Shown one piece after another: positions 19,403-29,216 of a stretch of DNA of 64,000 nt. Below the pieces are notes generated by a model. The model ran no database searches. It saw only the letters and a program-made list of their open reading frames with translations, and was not told the origin of the DNA. The DNA is from Alligator mississippiensis (Eukaryota; Chordata; Crocodylia; Alligatoridae): positions 117,994,162 through 118,058,161 of the forward strand of contig NC_081824.1 of NCBI RefSeq assembly GCF_030867095.1, read 5' to 3'. Position 1 is the stretch's first letter, and each line of letters begins with the position of its first letter. A program made the position numbers and the translations under genes.

Positions 19403-19824
19403 TAGGATAGACACGGGCATGCTTTTGGGGTGGTGCAGGGGCTGGGCTGAGGTGGCATGGGATGTGATCTGGGTGTGCAGTGCCCAACCTTGCATGTTGA
19501 TCGTGCAAAGGATCTGGCCCATTGATTGGCCTCATGCTACTCAGCTGGCCCGCAAGGCTGAAAGCATAGGTGACACATAGGGGGAGTACGGGGGTACGTG
19601 CCCCCCCTGAGAGCACTGATGCCCCACCCTGACAGCGAGCACTCTGGATGGTAAGGGGCACGGAGAGTGCTAGTGCTCCCCCTGAAATTAGCTCAGCTGA
19701 AATAGGGATCCCGCCCTGCCAGTCGCCGGCTGGCCACTGGGTAGCCCTCCAGCCGTGCCCTGCTGGTGCCCCCTGAGACTCGGGAGGCACCAGTTGCCCA
19801 TGGCTGAAAGGTTGAGCATCTCTG
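19403..19824. mobile_element. hAT-like element fragment split by a nested insertion
   Basis: The 3' end GGTTGAGCATCTCTG (19810-19824) is of the same type as the ends at 21416-21787 and 34139-35648, and the left part has the same GGCCCATTGATTGG/CAGCTGGCCCGC style of sequence. The 5' end is missing, replaced by the Penelope-like fragment. It is interrupted at 19565-19801. Confidence 0.55.
19565..19801. mobile_element. 237-bp non-autonomous element with 9-bp duplication, nested in hAT-like host
   Basis: The element is flanked by identical GGCTGAAAG at 19556-19564 and 19802-19810. Its ends, CATAGGTGAC and (reverse complement) CATGGGCAAC, agree at 7 of 10 positions. A relative lies at about 32354-32677 with CATGGGCAACTGGTGCCTCC at one end and GACACATAGGCGG (reverse complement) at the other. 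Class is probably hAT (duplication of 8 plus one chance base), by inference. Confidence 0.6.
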
Positions 19825-20268
19825 TTCTAAACTAGCCATATTGAAGTCAGAGATCATTCCATATCCATTCCTCCATATTACTCGTCTAGATGTGGAATTA
19901 AAATTGAAAAAAAAATACTGCATGTGAGGATTAAATTGCGTGCTAACTAAGACAAGGAACCTGCAAGCCAGTACTGGCATTGAAGAATTGTTGTGGGCTC
20001 TGTCATTGAGTAGAGCTAGTATGTCCATGACACTCCTGTCAGCATAAGTAGAAGGTAGTAGCTAGCAGATTAAGGAACACAGCTGGTAGGCATTGTCCTG
20101 CAAGCTGTATATTATGGCAGTACTATAAATACAAGAATATATTTACTCCCAGCTATTTTTCATTATAGATGAGATTGTATTAACTATTGCTTCATCATTT
20201 AACTTGAGTTGGAGCTTTTATTGTTCCTCAAAGCACAAATTTATGACAGAAAAAAATGTAAAATCTGC
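19825..20268. other. AT-rich DNA, nothing recognised
   Basis: No supported feature. Confidence 0.35.
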
Positions 20269-20602
20269 TGCCCGGTTTGGCCGGGACACTCCTGGTCACA
20301 GCTGGTTGGTCAAAAGTCCCAGGCTGGAGTCCAGTAGGGAGGCAGAGCAGCATGGTACACCAGGCAGGCACTGCTGTCTCTGTGCGGGAGCAAGGCAAGC
20401 AGACTGGATCAGGTGCCACCTTGCTTGCACATGGCATGTCCTTGCTTCTGCACAGCAGCAGCAGTGTCTGCCTGGCCCCCAGCCTGGTGCACCATGCCAC
20501 TCCACCTTCTTGCTGAACGCTGGCCTGTGACTTTTGATCAACCGGCCAGGACAGGACTACAGAATCCTGCAGTGTTCCAGCCAAAATGGGACGTATGGTC
20601 AC
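20269..20602. mobile_element. Foldback (long inverted repeat) element
   Basis: The halves are reverse complements over most of their length. GGTCAAAAGTCCCAGGCTGG near 20308 pairs with CCAG...GGCCTGTGACTTTTGATC near 20515-20540, and AGCATGGTACACCAGGCAGG near 20349 pairs with CCTGG...TGGTGCACCATGCC near 20475-20505. The outer part resembles the common vertebrate repeat with GACCATACGTCCCATTTTGG. The centre is near 20430. Confidence 0.6.
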
Positions 20603-21407
20603 TCTACTTATAGGGACCTGCATTTACAAAATTACTGAAAGGATAGAACAGGCCATACTAATAGATGCAAATAGCAAAGCCCAGGTAGAATCTATCTGCT
20701 AGGGAGGATGGAATGGTAGGACTGATTCCCATAAAATAAGCAAGGTGAAATGTCTTATTAGTTAAATAAAATAATTCTGCTTTAGTCCCAGAAGGACTCA
20801 AAGTTATTACATACTTCTCTAAAGAAAGTTGATGTAGCATAACCTTAGTCTCACTGTGGGAACAAGTGTGGTAGAGAATTCAAAACTTTACACAAACAGG
20901 AGGAAAGAGTAATTTTACCAAAGACCCTGGCTAAAAACGCAGCCAAAAAGATTGCAGGCACTATCACAATTTGTACCTGCAGCTTTCTGCTTAGGACAGA
21001 AGGAGTTAACTCAATACCATCCTCCCCTCTAATGGAGCAATATTGTTGGTGAGATGGAGGATATGGGGATATTTTTTTTCAATTATTATTTAGTAGTCAA
21101 ATAGACTGAATGAAATTAATTGTTTAAGGCTAAGAAACCTTATGAGCCAGGCTTTGCACAACTTACAACCACAAAAGATAATTTTTAAGGAAAGAGCCAA
21201 AGATTTTTTGGAGGTTGAATTACCCTCTCTCTTTTACAGAATGGGGACTGTGTGTCTCTCTGATTATGTACAGTGCCTTAGTATAGTGGAAGCCTGATTT
21301 TGACTAGAGCCCTTTGAGCTCTGTTCTCTTATTCATAACAACTCTAAAGGCAATGAATGAGATGCTGTGAAGACGCTCATGCTACTGCTACCTCTTGCTG
21401 TTCTGTT
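20603..21407. other. AT-rich DNA, nothing recognised
   Basis: No supported gene or repeat end. Short open frames have no domain signature. Confidence 0.35.
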
Positions 21408-21415
21408 CTATAGAT

Positions 21416-21787
21416 CAGGGTTGCTCAACCCCTGCCACATGGGCCAGATGGAGCCATGTCACCTGGCCCATTGAACTCCCCATGAGTCCATAAATTTGGC
21501 ATTGGGAAAGCAGTGGCAGTTTTAATTGCTACTTCCCTGCTGCCAAATTTCTATACCTGTGGGGACCCTGTGAACTAGTTGGGTGCATGGGGTGGAGTGA
21601 GGTGGGAACCGGCAGTATGAGGCAGATCCAAGTGGCAAAGCCAGATCCAGGAAGTGTGAAGCTGGATCTGGGTGGCACAGGAGCTGATATGGTGGCATGA
21701 GACCAGATCCAGGATGCAGGGCCCAATCAAGGCAGTGATTCCACAGATCCAGCCCCACGAATCTAGCCCCACAGTTGAACACCACTG
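21416..21787. mobile_element. hAT-like non-autonomous element with 8-bp duplication
   Basis: Ends CAGGGTTGCTCAAC and (reverse complement of the 3' end) CAGTGGTGTTCAAC match at 11 of 14 positions. The flanks CTATAGAT (21408-21415) and CTGTAGAT (21788-21795) match at 7 of 8. An internal inverted TTTGGCA/TGCCAAA pair surrounds about 60 bp, and the right half has GATCCAG-rich imperfect repeats. The same layout appears in the elements at 34139-35648 and 48427-49055. Confidence 0.75.
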
Positions 21788-21886
21788 CTGTAGATCACTG
21801 GAGATTTCTTTTCCAGCAGTATTAATTTAGCCCTATTCATATGAATGTACATTGCCTTTAAATATGTAAAAACAAGCTTGCTAGAA

Positions 21887-22780
21887 CAGTGGTTCTCAAC
21901 CTTTTTTGTACCAGGACCCCTTTGTAAACATCGACTAGGGTTACCATGCATCTGGGTTTTCCTGGATATGTCCCCTTTTTTGGCCCCCCATCCTCATGTC
22001 TGGGCAGGTTTTTAAAATGCAAGAAAATGTCTGGGTTTTTGCTCTGCCTCTGATTTCCCAGGGCCTAGCAGCTTGGATGCTTGGGGCTGGGAACAACAGG
22101 CAAGGTGATGTCAGGGATCACATGCTCTGCGTGCGGGCCCTAGCAAGCTGCTCCCAGGTAAGAGACAGTGTGTGTACATGTGCATGCATGGGCAACAGGG
22201 CTGGAGGGTCAGGGTGCTGTGGGTCAGGAGTGAGGGGCATCACCAGGGCAGGGGGGCTGGGGGCTGTGGGTTAGGAGTGAGAGGTAATGCCAGGACTAGG
22301 GGGGCAGGGGTCTCTGTGTCAGGAGTGAGGGTCACCATCAGGGCTGGGGGTTAGAAGTGAGGGGCAGAGCCAGGGCATGGGACTATCACTCCATATCACT
22401 CCCTCCCCATAATTATATATCCTGCCCCCCTCTCCTCCCCCCGCCTGCCTTCCCCCCACAGGTGTCATCTTTTTCGATACTGGAAATACTATAACTCTAA
22501 CATTAATGGCCAGTCCCAACCCAGTGCCCCTGACTCCCAACCTGTTGCCGTCCACCCCCAGACCTCAGCCCCTCAGCGTGTGGGACAGGGTGGGGTGAGT
22601 GTTGGGCATGGGTGGCCTCAAGCAGCCCCTGCTGGAGCTCTGCCAGCCTGCAAGAGAAAACTACAGTTTCCCACATTTTTCTCCTTTAAAGGAGAATCCA
22701 TTTTTAAAGTTTGTTCATGATCCTTTCATATATTTTTGTGACCCACTTTTGGGTCGTGGCTCATGGGTTGAGAAACGCTG
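21887..22780. mobile_element. hAT-like element (Charlie-type ends) with internal minisatellite
   Basis: It begins CAGTGGTTCTCAACC and ends GGTTGAGAAACGCTG, near-perfect inverted ends of the classical vertebrate hAT type. The flanks TGCTAGAA (21879-21886) and TACTAGAA (22781-22788) match at 7 of 8. Inside, 21940-22690 appears to be a foreign insert beginning GGGTTACCATGCATCTGG and carrying a G-rich minisatellite (22190-22375). Near 22670 there is CACATTTTTCTCCTTTAAAG, shared with the element at 29217-30899. Confidence 0.75.
22190..22375. repeat. G-rich minisatellite of about 45-bp units
   Basis: Imperfect repeats built around GGTCAGGAGTGAGGGGCAT, CAGGGC(A/T)GGGGG and GCTGTGGG. It is the reverse-complement form of the minisatellite at 29610-29805. 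Confidence 0.6.
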
Positions 22781-22861
22781 TACTAGAATATTAAAGGATT
22801 TTATTAATAGGATGCATCACACACATATTAAAGAAAGCTAAGATTTCTTAACATGAATATC

Positions 22862-23608
22862 TCAAGTCTACTGGGCCAGACGAGAATCCTAAAAGAACTA
22901 GAGACTTTGGCAAAAATATTTGAAAAGTCATGGAACTCAGGAGTGGTCCCGGACGACTGGAAGAAGGCCAACATAGTACCCATCTTTAAGAAAAGGATGA
23001 GGGATAACCCTGCAAACTAGACCAGTCAGTCTGACTTCGGTCCTAGGAAAAACTTTTGAAAAAATTGTTAAGGAGGCCATCAATCACTAACTTATAACTG
23101 ACAGAGTATTAAGGAACAACCAGCATGGCTTTGTGGAAGGTAGATCATGCCTGACAAACCTGGTGTCCTTTTACGACCACGTAACTAACCAGCTGGACAA
23201 GGGACATGAGGTAGACATCATTCATCTAGACTTCAGTAAGGCCTTTGACTCTGTCTCCCATTAAATTAAACTGGAGGGTACTGGCCTGGACCAGCCTGTG
23301 GTGAGGTGGGTAGATAACTGGCTTAGAGGCCAGTCCCAGAGAGTTGTAGTCAATGGGACAGCCTCATTCTGGAGGGCTGTCTCCAGTGGTATCCCACAGG
23401 GATTAGTGCTTGGACCCGTGCTTTTTAACAGATAATGACTTGGATGAAGGGGTGGAATGCTCTATGATTAAGTTTGCCTTTGATACCAAGCTGGACAGCC
23501 ACCTCGTTGAACTACTTTGAGCTCATTAACCTCCTGCCTATGGCAGGGGACCAGATTTGATGATCTTCCAGGTCCCTTCTGGTCCATTGATTCTATGAGT
23601 CTACCTCT
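22862..23608 (+). mobile_element. CR1 LINE with large internal deletion
   Basis: Translation in shifting frames gives VVPDDWKKANIVPIFKK, a NNQHGFVEGRSCLTNLVSFY block, [41 protein letters not shown] and IKFAFDTKL. The sequence then jumps directly to the 3' end (LDSHLVELL, stop, then CCTGCCTATGGCAGGGGACC and GATTCTATGAGTCTA). About 600-700 bp of thumb and C-terminal coding sequence is missing relative to 14131-15420. The catalytic box reads FAFD instead of FADD. Dead copy. Confidence 0.85.
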
Positions 23609-24512
23609 ATTTGCATGTGAGTAAAAATACAATGATGGAAATGGCTGAACTTTTGTTATTGTTTAACTGATCTTACACCAATAATCTCCTGTTGTTGTAG
23701 GCTTTCTTGCCCACAAAAATTAACTTTGACATCCGTTATCTGCCCTTATTTTCTTCTTGTACTGCAAAACTCCCAATTTGATCAATTATCTGGTCACAGA
23801 GGCTGCAACAACAGGGAGCAGGGCTTGAAAACAGCCCTCTGTTTTATGACACAGGTTTTTGGTGTGGAAAAAATAAGGTGCAATATAATGAATGTTCTGA
23901 AGCAGTGATGTAACAGGACTTAATGTCTCTGTGATCCAGTGTCCCCGTACACAGCAGCCCCCATAACGGAGGACTGATTGGGCTCTAATTTGGTGGTAGA
24001 ACAGGTGGTTGCCCAGAGCAGCAGAAACACAGCTAGCGTCTCTGGGAAGGCAGTGGTAGAAAATTGCCAGTATTCAATACACCCTATCTTAGCTATGAGA
24101 AAAGGGCAAATTTACCGAGCTGAGTTCCATCACTCTGGTTTTACACTGATATCATGCCTCTGACCTGAGTAAAGTAACACCTGATTTACACCAGCTTGAG
24201 GGTAGAGTAGAACTCAAATTTCCATTAGAGACTCTCTTTCACTGTGACATTACTTAGATATATTTAAGAACACACACAGAGATCTAACACAGGGACACAC
24301 ACAGACACACAGCTCTTTCCCTGTTTGGTTTGGATATTTTAAACCTTTCTGGTACGTCTGACTGTAAAATAATTCCAAGTTAGACCCAGAGCTGATAAAA
24401 TATCATCGTGCTTTCTTTTTAAGGGGGACAGGCTGCCTAAAATCACTGCTGCATTCTTCCCATAGTAGTCCTTTAAAATTAATAGCACATGCAGAGGAAA
24501 AACTAAACCCTT
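23609..24512. other. Non-repetitive DNA with a CA-rich tract
   Basis: Only a low-complexity ACACAC/ACAGAC stretch at 24270-24311 stands out. No gene or transposon end recognised. Confidence 0.35.
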
Positions 24513-24620
24513 TGACGTCACTCTTGAAATGAGGAAACATAAACAGAAAAGGCTCCACTCCAGTGAGCTGACAGTGCCGAAGCCGATTGGTCTGCTTTTC
24601 CTTGCCTGTGGCAGTTGACA
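24513..24620 (+). promoter_or_regulatory. Candidate promoter: palindromic CRE and inverted CCAAT box
   Basis: A full TGACGTCA (24513-24520) lies 65 bp before an inverted CCAAT box (GATTGG, 24585-24590), in non-repetitive DNA just upstream of a possible exon. Both motifs can occur by chance; the intact CpG-containing CRE in a CpG-poor region is the main reason for listing it. Confidence 0.3.
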
Positions 24621-24805
24621 GCACCTCCCAACCGTGCAGGGCCTTCTGCTTGCTAACACAGTCAGTCAGACTGCAGCAAGCTCAGCTGTATCCCAGCCCT
24701 TCACAGGCAGAAAAGTGTACTCTCTTCAAAAGAGTCTCTGATCATTTTTGCTTCTTGGGGGTTTTTTAAAATTTTTTTTTCGGTCGGTGATTTTTTTTTC
24801 TCCAG

Positions 24806-24958
24806 TTGCTGTTACTTAATTATATTCCTAATCCTGGATGCAGTTACTGGATTCTGCAGTACAAGTCTTCATGAACAAGCTGCACCGCTTAGAGATTTCA
24901 CGGCATTCAAAGGTCACAGAACTGCCACTATGGTTAAATGTCTTGTTTAATGGTTGAG
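24806..24958 (+). other. Possible exon between canonical splice signals
   Basis: A long T run and TTCTCCAG (acceptor, AG at 24804-24805) precede this segment, and GAG|GTATGT (donor at 24959) follows it. It contains a small open frame of 39 codons from ATG at 24838 to TGA at 24955-24957, starting MQLLDSAVQVFMNKLHR; I do not recognise this peptide. An in-frame TAA lies upstream at 24829. It could equally be a non-coding 5' exon downstream of the CRE/CCAAT pair, or chance. Confidence 0.3.
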
Positions 24959-27900
24959 GTATGTACAGCAACTCTAAAAGAGGCCATGTGATTATTTTTA
25001 AGGGGGAACTAAAATTGCAAAAAGGGGAAGAAGGGAGTTGTTACTTTAGAGAATTTTAAAAAAACATTTTTTATTGTGACTTGTTACTACAGCAACAAGC
25101 TTCTTATCTCCTCCCTTTTTTTTCTTTTTATTGAAACTAGCGGAACATTTTAACTCGTCTCAATGTAATCAGTTGCAGGCAAAAGAAAATTGAGAGTTCT
25201 GTTTTTGTATCACTGTATGATCCTGCTGAGGAAAGTGAGATTGCTGTCCCAAGTCCTACATTTCAATGGCACGAGCAAAGACGTTGGACTTGGTTAGCTT
25301 AGTTGGATGAGGCAAAGGAAAGGAGGAACTCAATCCAATCTCTGGGTTTTTTCTTTTTCTTTTTTTTGAGTTGGCTTGAGTTTAGAGCAGAAAAAGATGA
25401 TTGGGAGCAAATATATTGAATAGGAAAGAATAGCAGCATAACTCTTTGCGACGATATGTTCCATATCATTTTATTGCTACATGCTAAGGGTGTTTTAAAG
25501 GGTTTGGATTTAGAAATGTGAAATTAAGATGAAGCCTGTGCAAAAATTTAGAAGGAGAATGCTAGAAGAAAACTGCTTGCATTTTATCATCATTAGTTTT
25601 CTTGCAGCTCTTACTAACTCATTAAAGTAGATTTTAATCAAGTACTAAACTAATGCAGCCTGATGGCATTTTAATGACATATAGCTTCAATTCATCTTCA
25701 AGCTGTGACTTAACTTGAATGACTGTTGCAGCATTACAGTGAGCACTGTGTGCTGCAGGAAACACGAGTAACTGCTAACATAAAACTAACATTATTTTCA
25801 AGAGTGTGATTCTAGCATGCAAGAGGAGGAGCTACTTGCCAAGAGCCTGTGTGTTTAAAAACATTCCTTTGCTAATTAAATCTAACATACAGACTACCTA
25901 TGCATTCCTTTGTCAGTTCATTGCTTGCTATCTTCAGGTTTTCCTAAGTTATCAAATGAGAGCTGTACATAGCTGTTTGAAAATGTTACTGGGCATTTAA
26001 AACCTCCACAGTTTGACCACCTTTTTGTTAATTTTACAGAAAATGCACCTTTAAAATTATATTAAGGTTATATGATGAGAGATATAACATGAATGCACTC
26101 GTACACATCAAAGGGTTAAGAACAAATTAAATGTCTGAGGCTCAGATACAGCAACTTGAGGACTGCAAAAATATTAGCTCTGAAATGCAGAGGATGTGAT
26201 ATGTGCTGTGAATGGACAATTGCTATTCTGCAGTGCCTAGTGGGAAAACAAGGACTTTGTGTATTGCAAATGCTTAACTGCAGCTCCTCCATTTCCTTTG
26301 CTGTATCTTCACTGATGGCTGCAGGAACAAAGAGGGCTGTCATTTACAAATTTCTAAATGCCACATCTCTTTTAAGATGCTGAAGCATCCTCCTTTCCAT
26401 ATCAACCAGCAGCCCAAAGTTAAGCATTATTGGATGAACTGTATCCCTTCGAACCACCACCCTGTTCCTTCCTTCCTGCACCCCGAAAGCTGTACATGAA
26501 ACTGTCAGTTAGCTTCAGAAACTAAATCCATTGTTTCTCTATGCTAAAAATGTGGGGGCAGGGGAGAAAAAGGGAGTGGGGAAGCTAGCAAAATGTATAT
26601 TATAGAGCTAAGATCATCACTTTGATTGTGGTAGTCTGAGAATTACATAAGGAACAAAAAGTCTCAACTTTCTCAACTGTATGAAGAACACTGTTTCCAG
26701 AAAGCAGTGTGTAAGACAACAGTCTGCATTCGTTTTATAAACATAAATGATTTGGTTTTTCAAATCAGATTTTTCCTGCAGGTCTTTTTTTTTAAAAATG
26801 TGTAACTATCACCACATGTTGTGACACTGTACACAGCAGAGCTCATGACAGAGCATGTAACCTGTATTCAAACTAAAGAGAGGGCAACCTCTTTTTCACC
26901 CATACAAATCAAAGTCTAGTTTGGTTGACATGCTTTCTTCGAGCATTCACAATACACCAGTGAGTGCAAAATGAAAATGTAATGCTAAACTTTCCTGTGA
27001 CATATTGCAGTCATGTGCCAGCTTATTGCCCCAATAAAAGATTGTCAAAAAGGGAGTAAAGCTTTGAAAGAGTTTCAGATCTTAGGAGTTGTTGCCAATT
27101 ATGAGTTTGACTGAATACAGCAAGGCCAGTTTTATCTCTGATCCTTTCAATGGAGTTGTAGCTGGTTGTACCAGGATTTCATTTAATCCACTGTGTCAAA
27201 AAAATTTTAAATGTGAAATTCTGAATTCTGTACTCTGGCATATAAAATACACCAAGCAGTAGTAGATACTTCCTGCCTATACCTATGTGCTTTTCCTGGT
27301 GAGGCATAGCTATCCATTTGCCCTTATCATTGCTCAGGCTAGGTCACTGATGCAGACTGGCTTTTCCAGTGTCTTCATTGATATTATGAAATACAGTGGA
27401 AACATTCAGCAGTTTATGGTTCCTTTTCCCTTCCCCCTATACTCTCATACTAATGTTTAAAAAATACTTTAACAATAAACAATCAAAAAACTGATCTACC
27501 GTGACATTTGTATGTAATAGTCTTGTCATTTTTAGTCTTATGGGAAAAGCCTCTCTCTACTGGTAATTTCCTATACAGCTAGATTTATAAAGTGGACCTA
27601 TCTGAGATTAACCAACCCATTACCGTCAAGAAACCAAAACCTTGACCCTTTTTACTTGGCAATAAAGGATGTGTATGATCCATGCTGTCATGTAACCTGG
27701 CTCTATATACATGGCCAGTAGGTCCTGTAGGACTTTAGTAGGAATTAGGGAAAAATGAGGACTAGATGCCAAGTCATTTGGGGAAAACAGGTAGCAGCTC
27801 ACTGTGTATCTCAGCTCTTCTTTCTTTCCTTTGAGTTTCCATGGAAAACCCTCCATGTTCACTACGGAATGACAAAGGAAGAGGGTGCCGGGATGCTCAC

Positions 27901-28180
27901 ATGTTTGAGAACAAAATTAATTATTTCGCAAAGGCATGATGGTTTTTCCCTGTGTAGTCGCAGGGAATTTTTATTTCAGAGTTGTCAGACAGGAATTAAT
28001 AGAATCTTGCTTTGTGAGCTATGCAATTCATTCCATTTTTCTTCTTTCTCCTTCCTGGGATATTAGCAGAGACACTGTCTTCTCTGACACTAGCATCAGA
28101 GTACCGCTTACTATACATAGATGCATATAGCTATCCACTGCACCTGATCTAGGTTCATGTGGCTTTCTTTAAGCTGCCTA
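24959..28180. other. Long AT-rich, repeat-poor stretch
   Basis: No transposon ends, tandem repeats or convincing coding frames seen over 3.2 kb, the cleanest host-like DNA in the first half of the window. Poly-T runs near 25110-25365 are the only low-complexity parts. It could hold conserved non-coding elements or introns. Confidence 0.4.
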
Positions 28181-28758
28181 AAGGTGCAGACAGAAGTGAA
28201 GCTCCCTGTTGTAATTCATGACAGTTTGCAGGAAACCCCATGAATTACAATGATTCCCCTGGACCCAATAGGAGTTCACTGCTGGGTCCTGGGGGTTTGG
28301 GAATCCAGCTGCAGGCTTTGAGCATGCAACACCTCTCCTCCCACCCAGCCCTGGCACTGTTTTCACAATGGGAGGTGGGGAAGGTGGCAAAGGAAGCTCC
28401 TTCTAGCCATTCCCCAGCAGGTACTGGGGAGGTTACAATCCACCCACCTCACTCTCCAGCACTGACTCAAAAACCCCTAGACTGAACTCCCTTCACTCCC
28501 TTTCCCTATTCTCATTCTGAAAACAGTGCCAGGATGGAGAGGCAGTGCAGACAGAAGTTACTGAAGCTGCTCTGTTTTAGTGCATCTTCATCTGAACCCT
28601 CATGCAATGAGTTCAGATTTTCACAGGTTCAGGCCCTTTTAAAGTACTCTGCAGCCATGCACTTCTATCTGGTCATGACCTGAAGGTGTACAGCCTGAAG
28701 TGGTCTGGCACCTTCAGGAGCCAGATCCAGTGAAAACTGTCACTTCTATTTGCACCCT
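28181..28758. mobile_element. Non-autonomous DNA transposon with 19-bp imperfect inverted ends
   Basis: The start AAGGTGCAGACAGAAGTGA and the reverse complement of 28740-28758, AGGGTGCAAATAGAAGTGA, agree at 16 of 19 positions. A third copy of the end motif (GTGCAGACAGAAGTTACTGA) lies inside at 28547, suggesting two related elements in succession or a nested insertion. A flanking duplication was not found. Confidence 0.55.
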
Positions 28759-29208
28759 GTGTGTAGACTAGGAATGGCATACAGAGACATTCACCGCTCC
28801 TAGGAGCTATGCAGAGATCTCAAAGTAACTGAGGATAGGGGCAGGAATGGGTGGGATCATTTGAGTGGGAGCTAGTGGGTCTATGAGGGAGGCATTTTGG
28901 GGATCAGATAGGCTGGTAGTTCTGTGGGGTGGGACGTTGCCCACTTAGGAGTGTCGGGGGACTAAAAATAGCCCAGTCAGGTTTGGGGGGCAGGGGGAAT
29001 AATGCAGCCCCAGGGCTGGAGCAAGCAGCTGAGCTTTTCCAGCCCCGGGGCTGCACTGTCAACACGTGCAGGTATTCAGGAGACTAGGTTAACCTTTTCC
29101 TAGGTGGGGTTAACCCAATCTCAAACTGACTTGGCACACCTCTTCAGGTGAACTTATTTAAATCAGACATGCCATTTTTTAGATGATTTAAGGCCTATGA
29201 ATGCCTGC
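28759..29208. other. GC-rich repeat flank with hairpin
   Basis: The inverted repeat GCAGCCCCAGGGCTGGA (29004-29020) / TCCAGCCCCGGGGCTGC (29038-29054) pairs at 16 of 17 positions around a 17-nt loop. Below it, AGGTTAACC and GGGGTTAACCC direct copies are seen at about 29087 and 29106. Probably another non-autonomous element. Confidence 0.5.
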
Positions 29209-29216
29209 AACATTAG

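Noticed and set aside
24339..24659. 106-codon minus-strand frame as a host exon
   Set aside because: No recognisable domain or convincing splice-site pair, and it overlaps the candidate plus-strand promoter; treated as chance.
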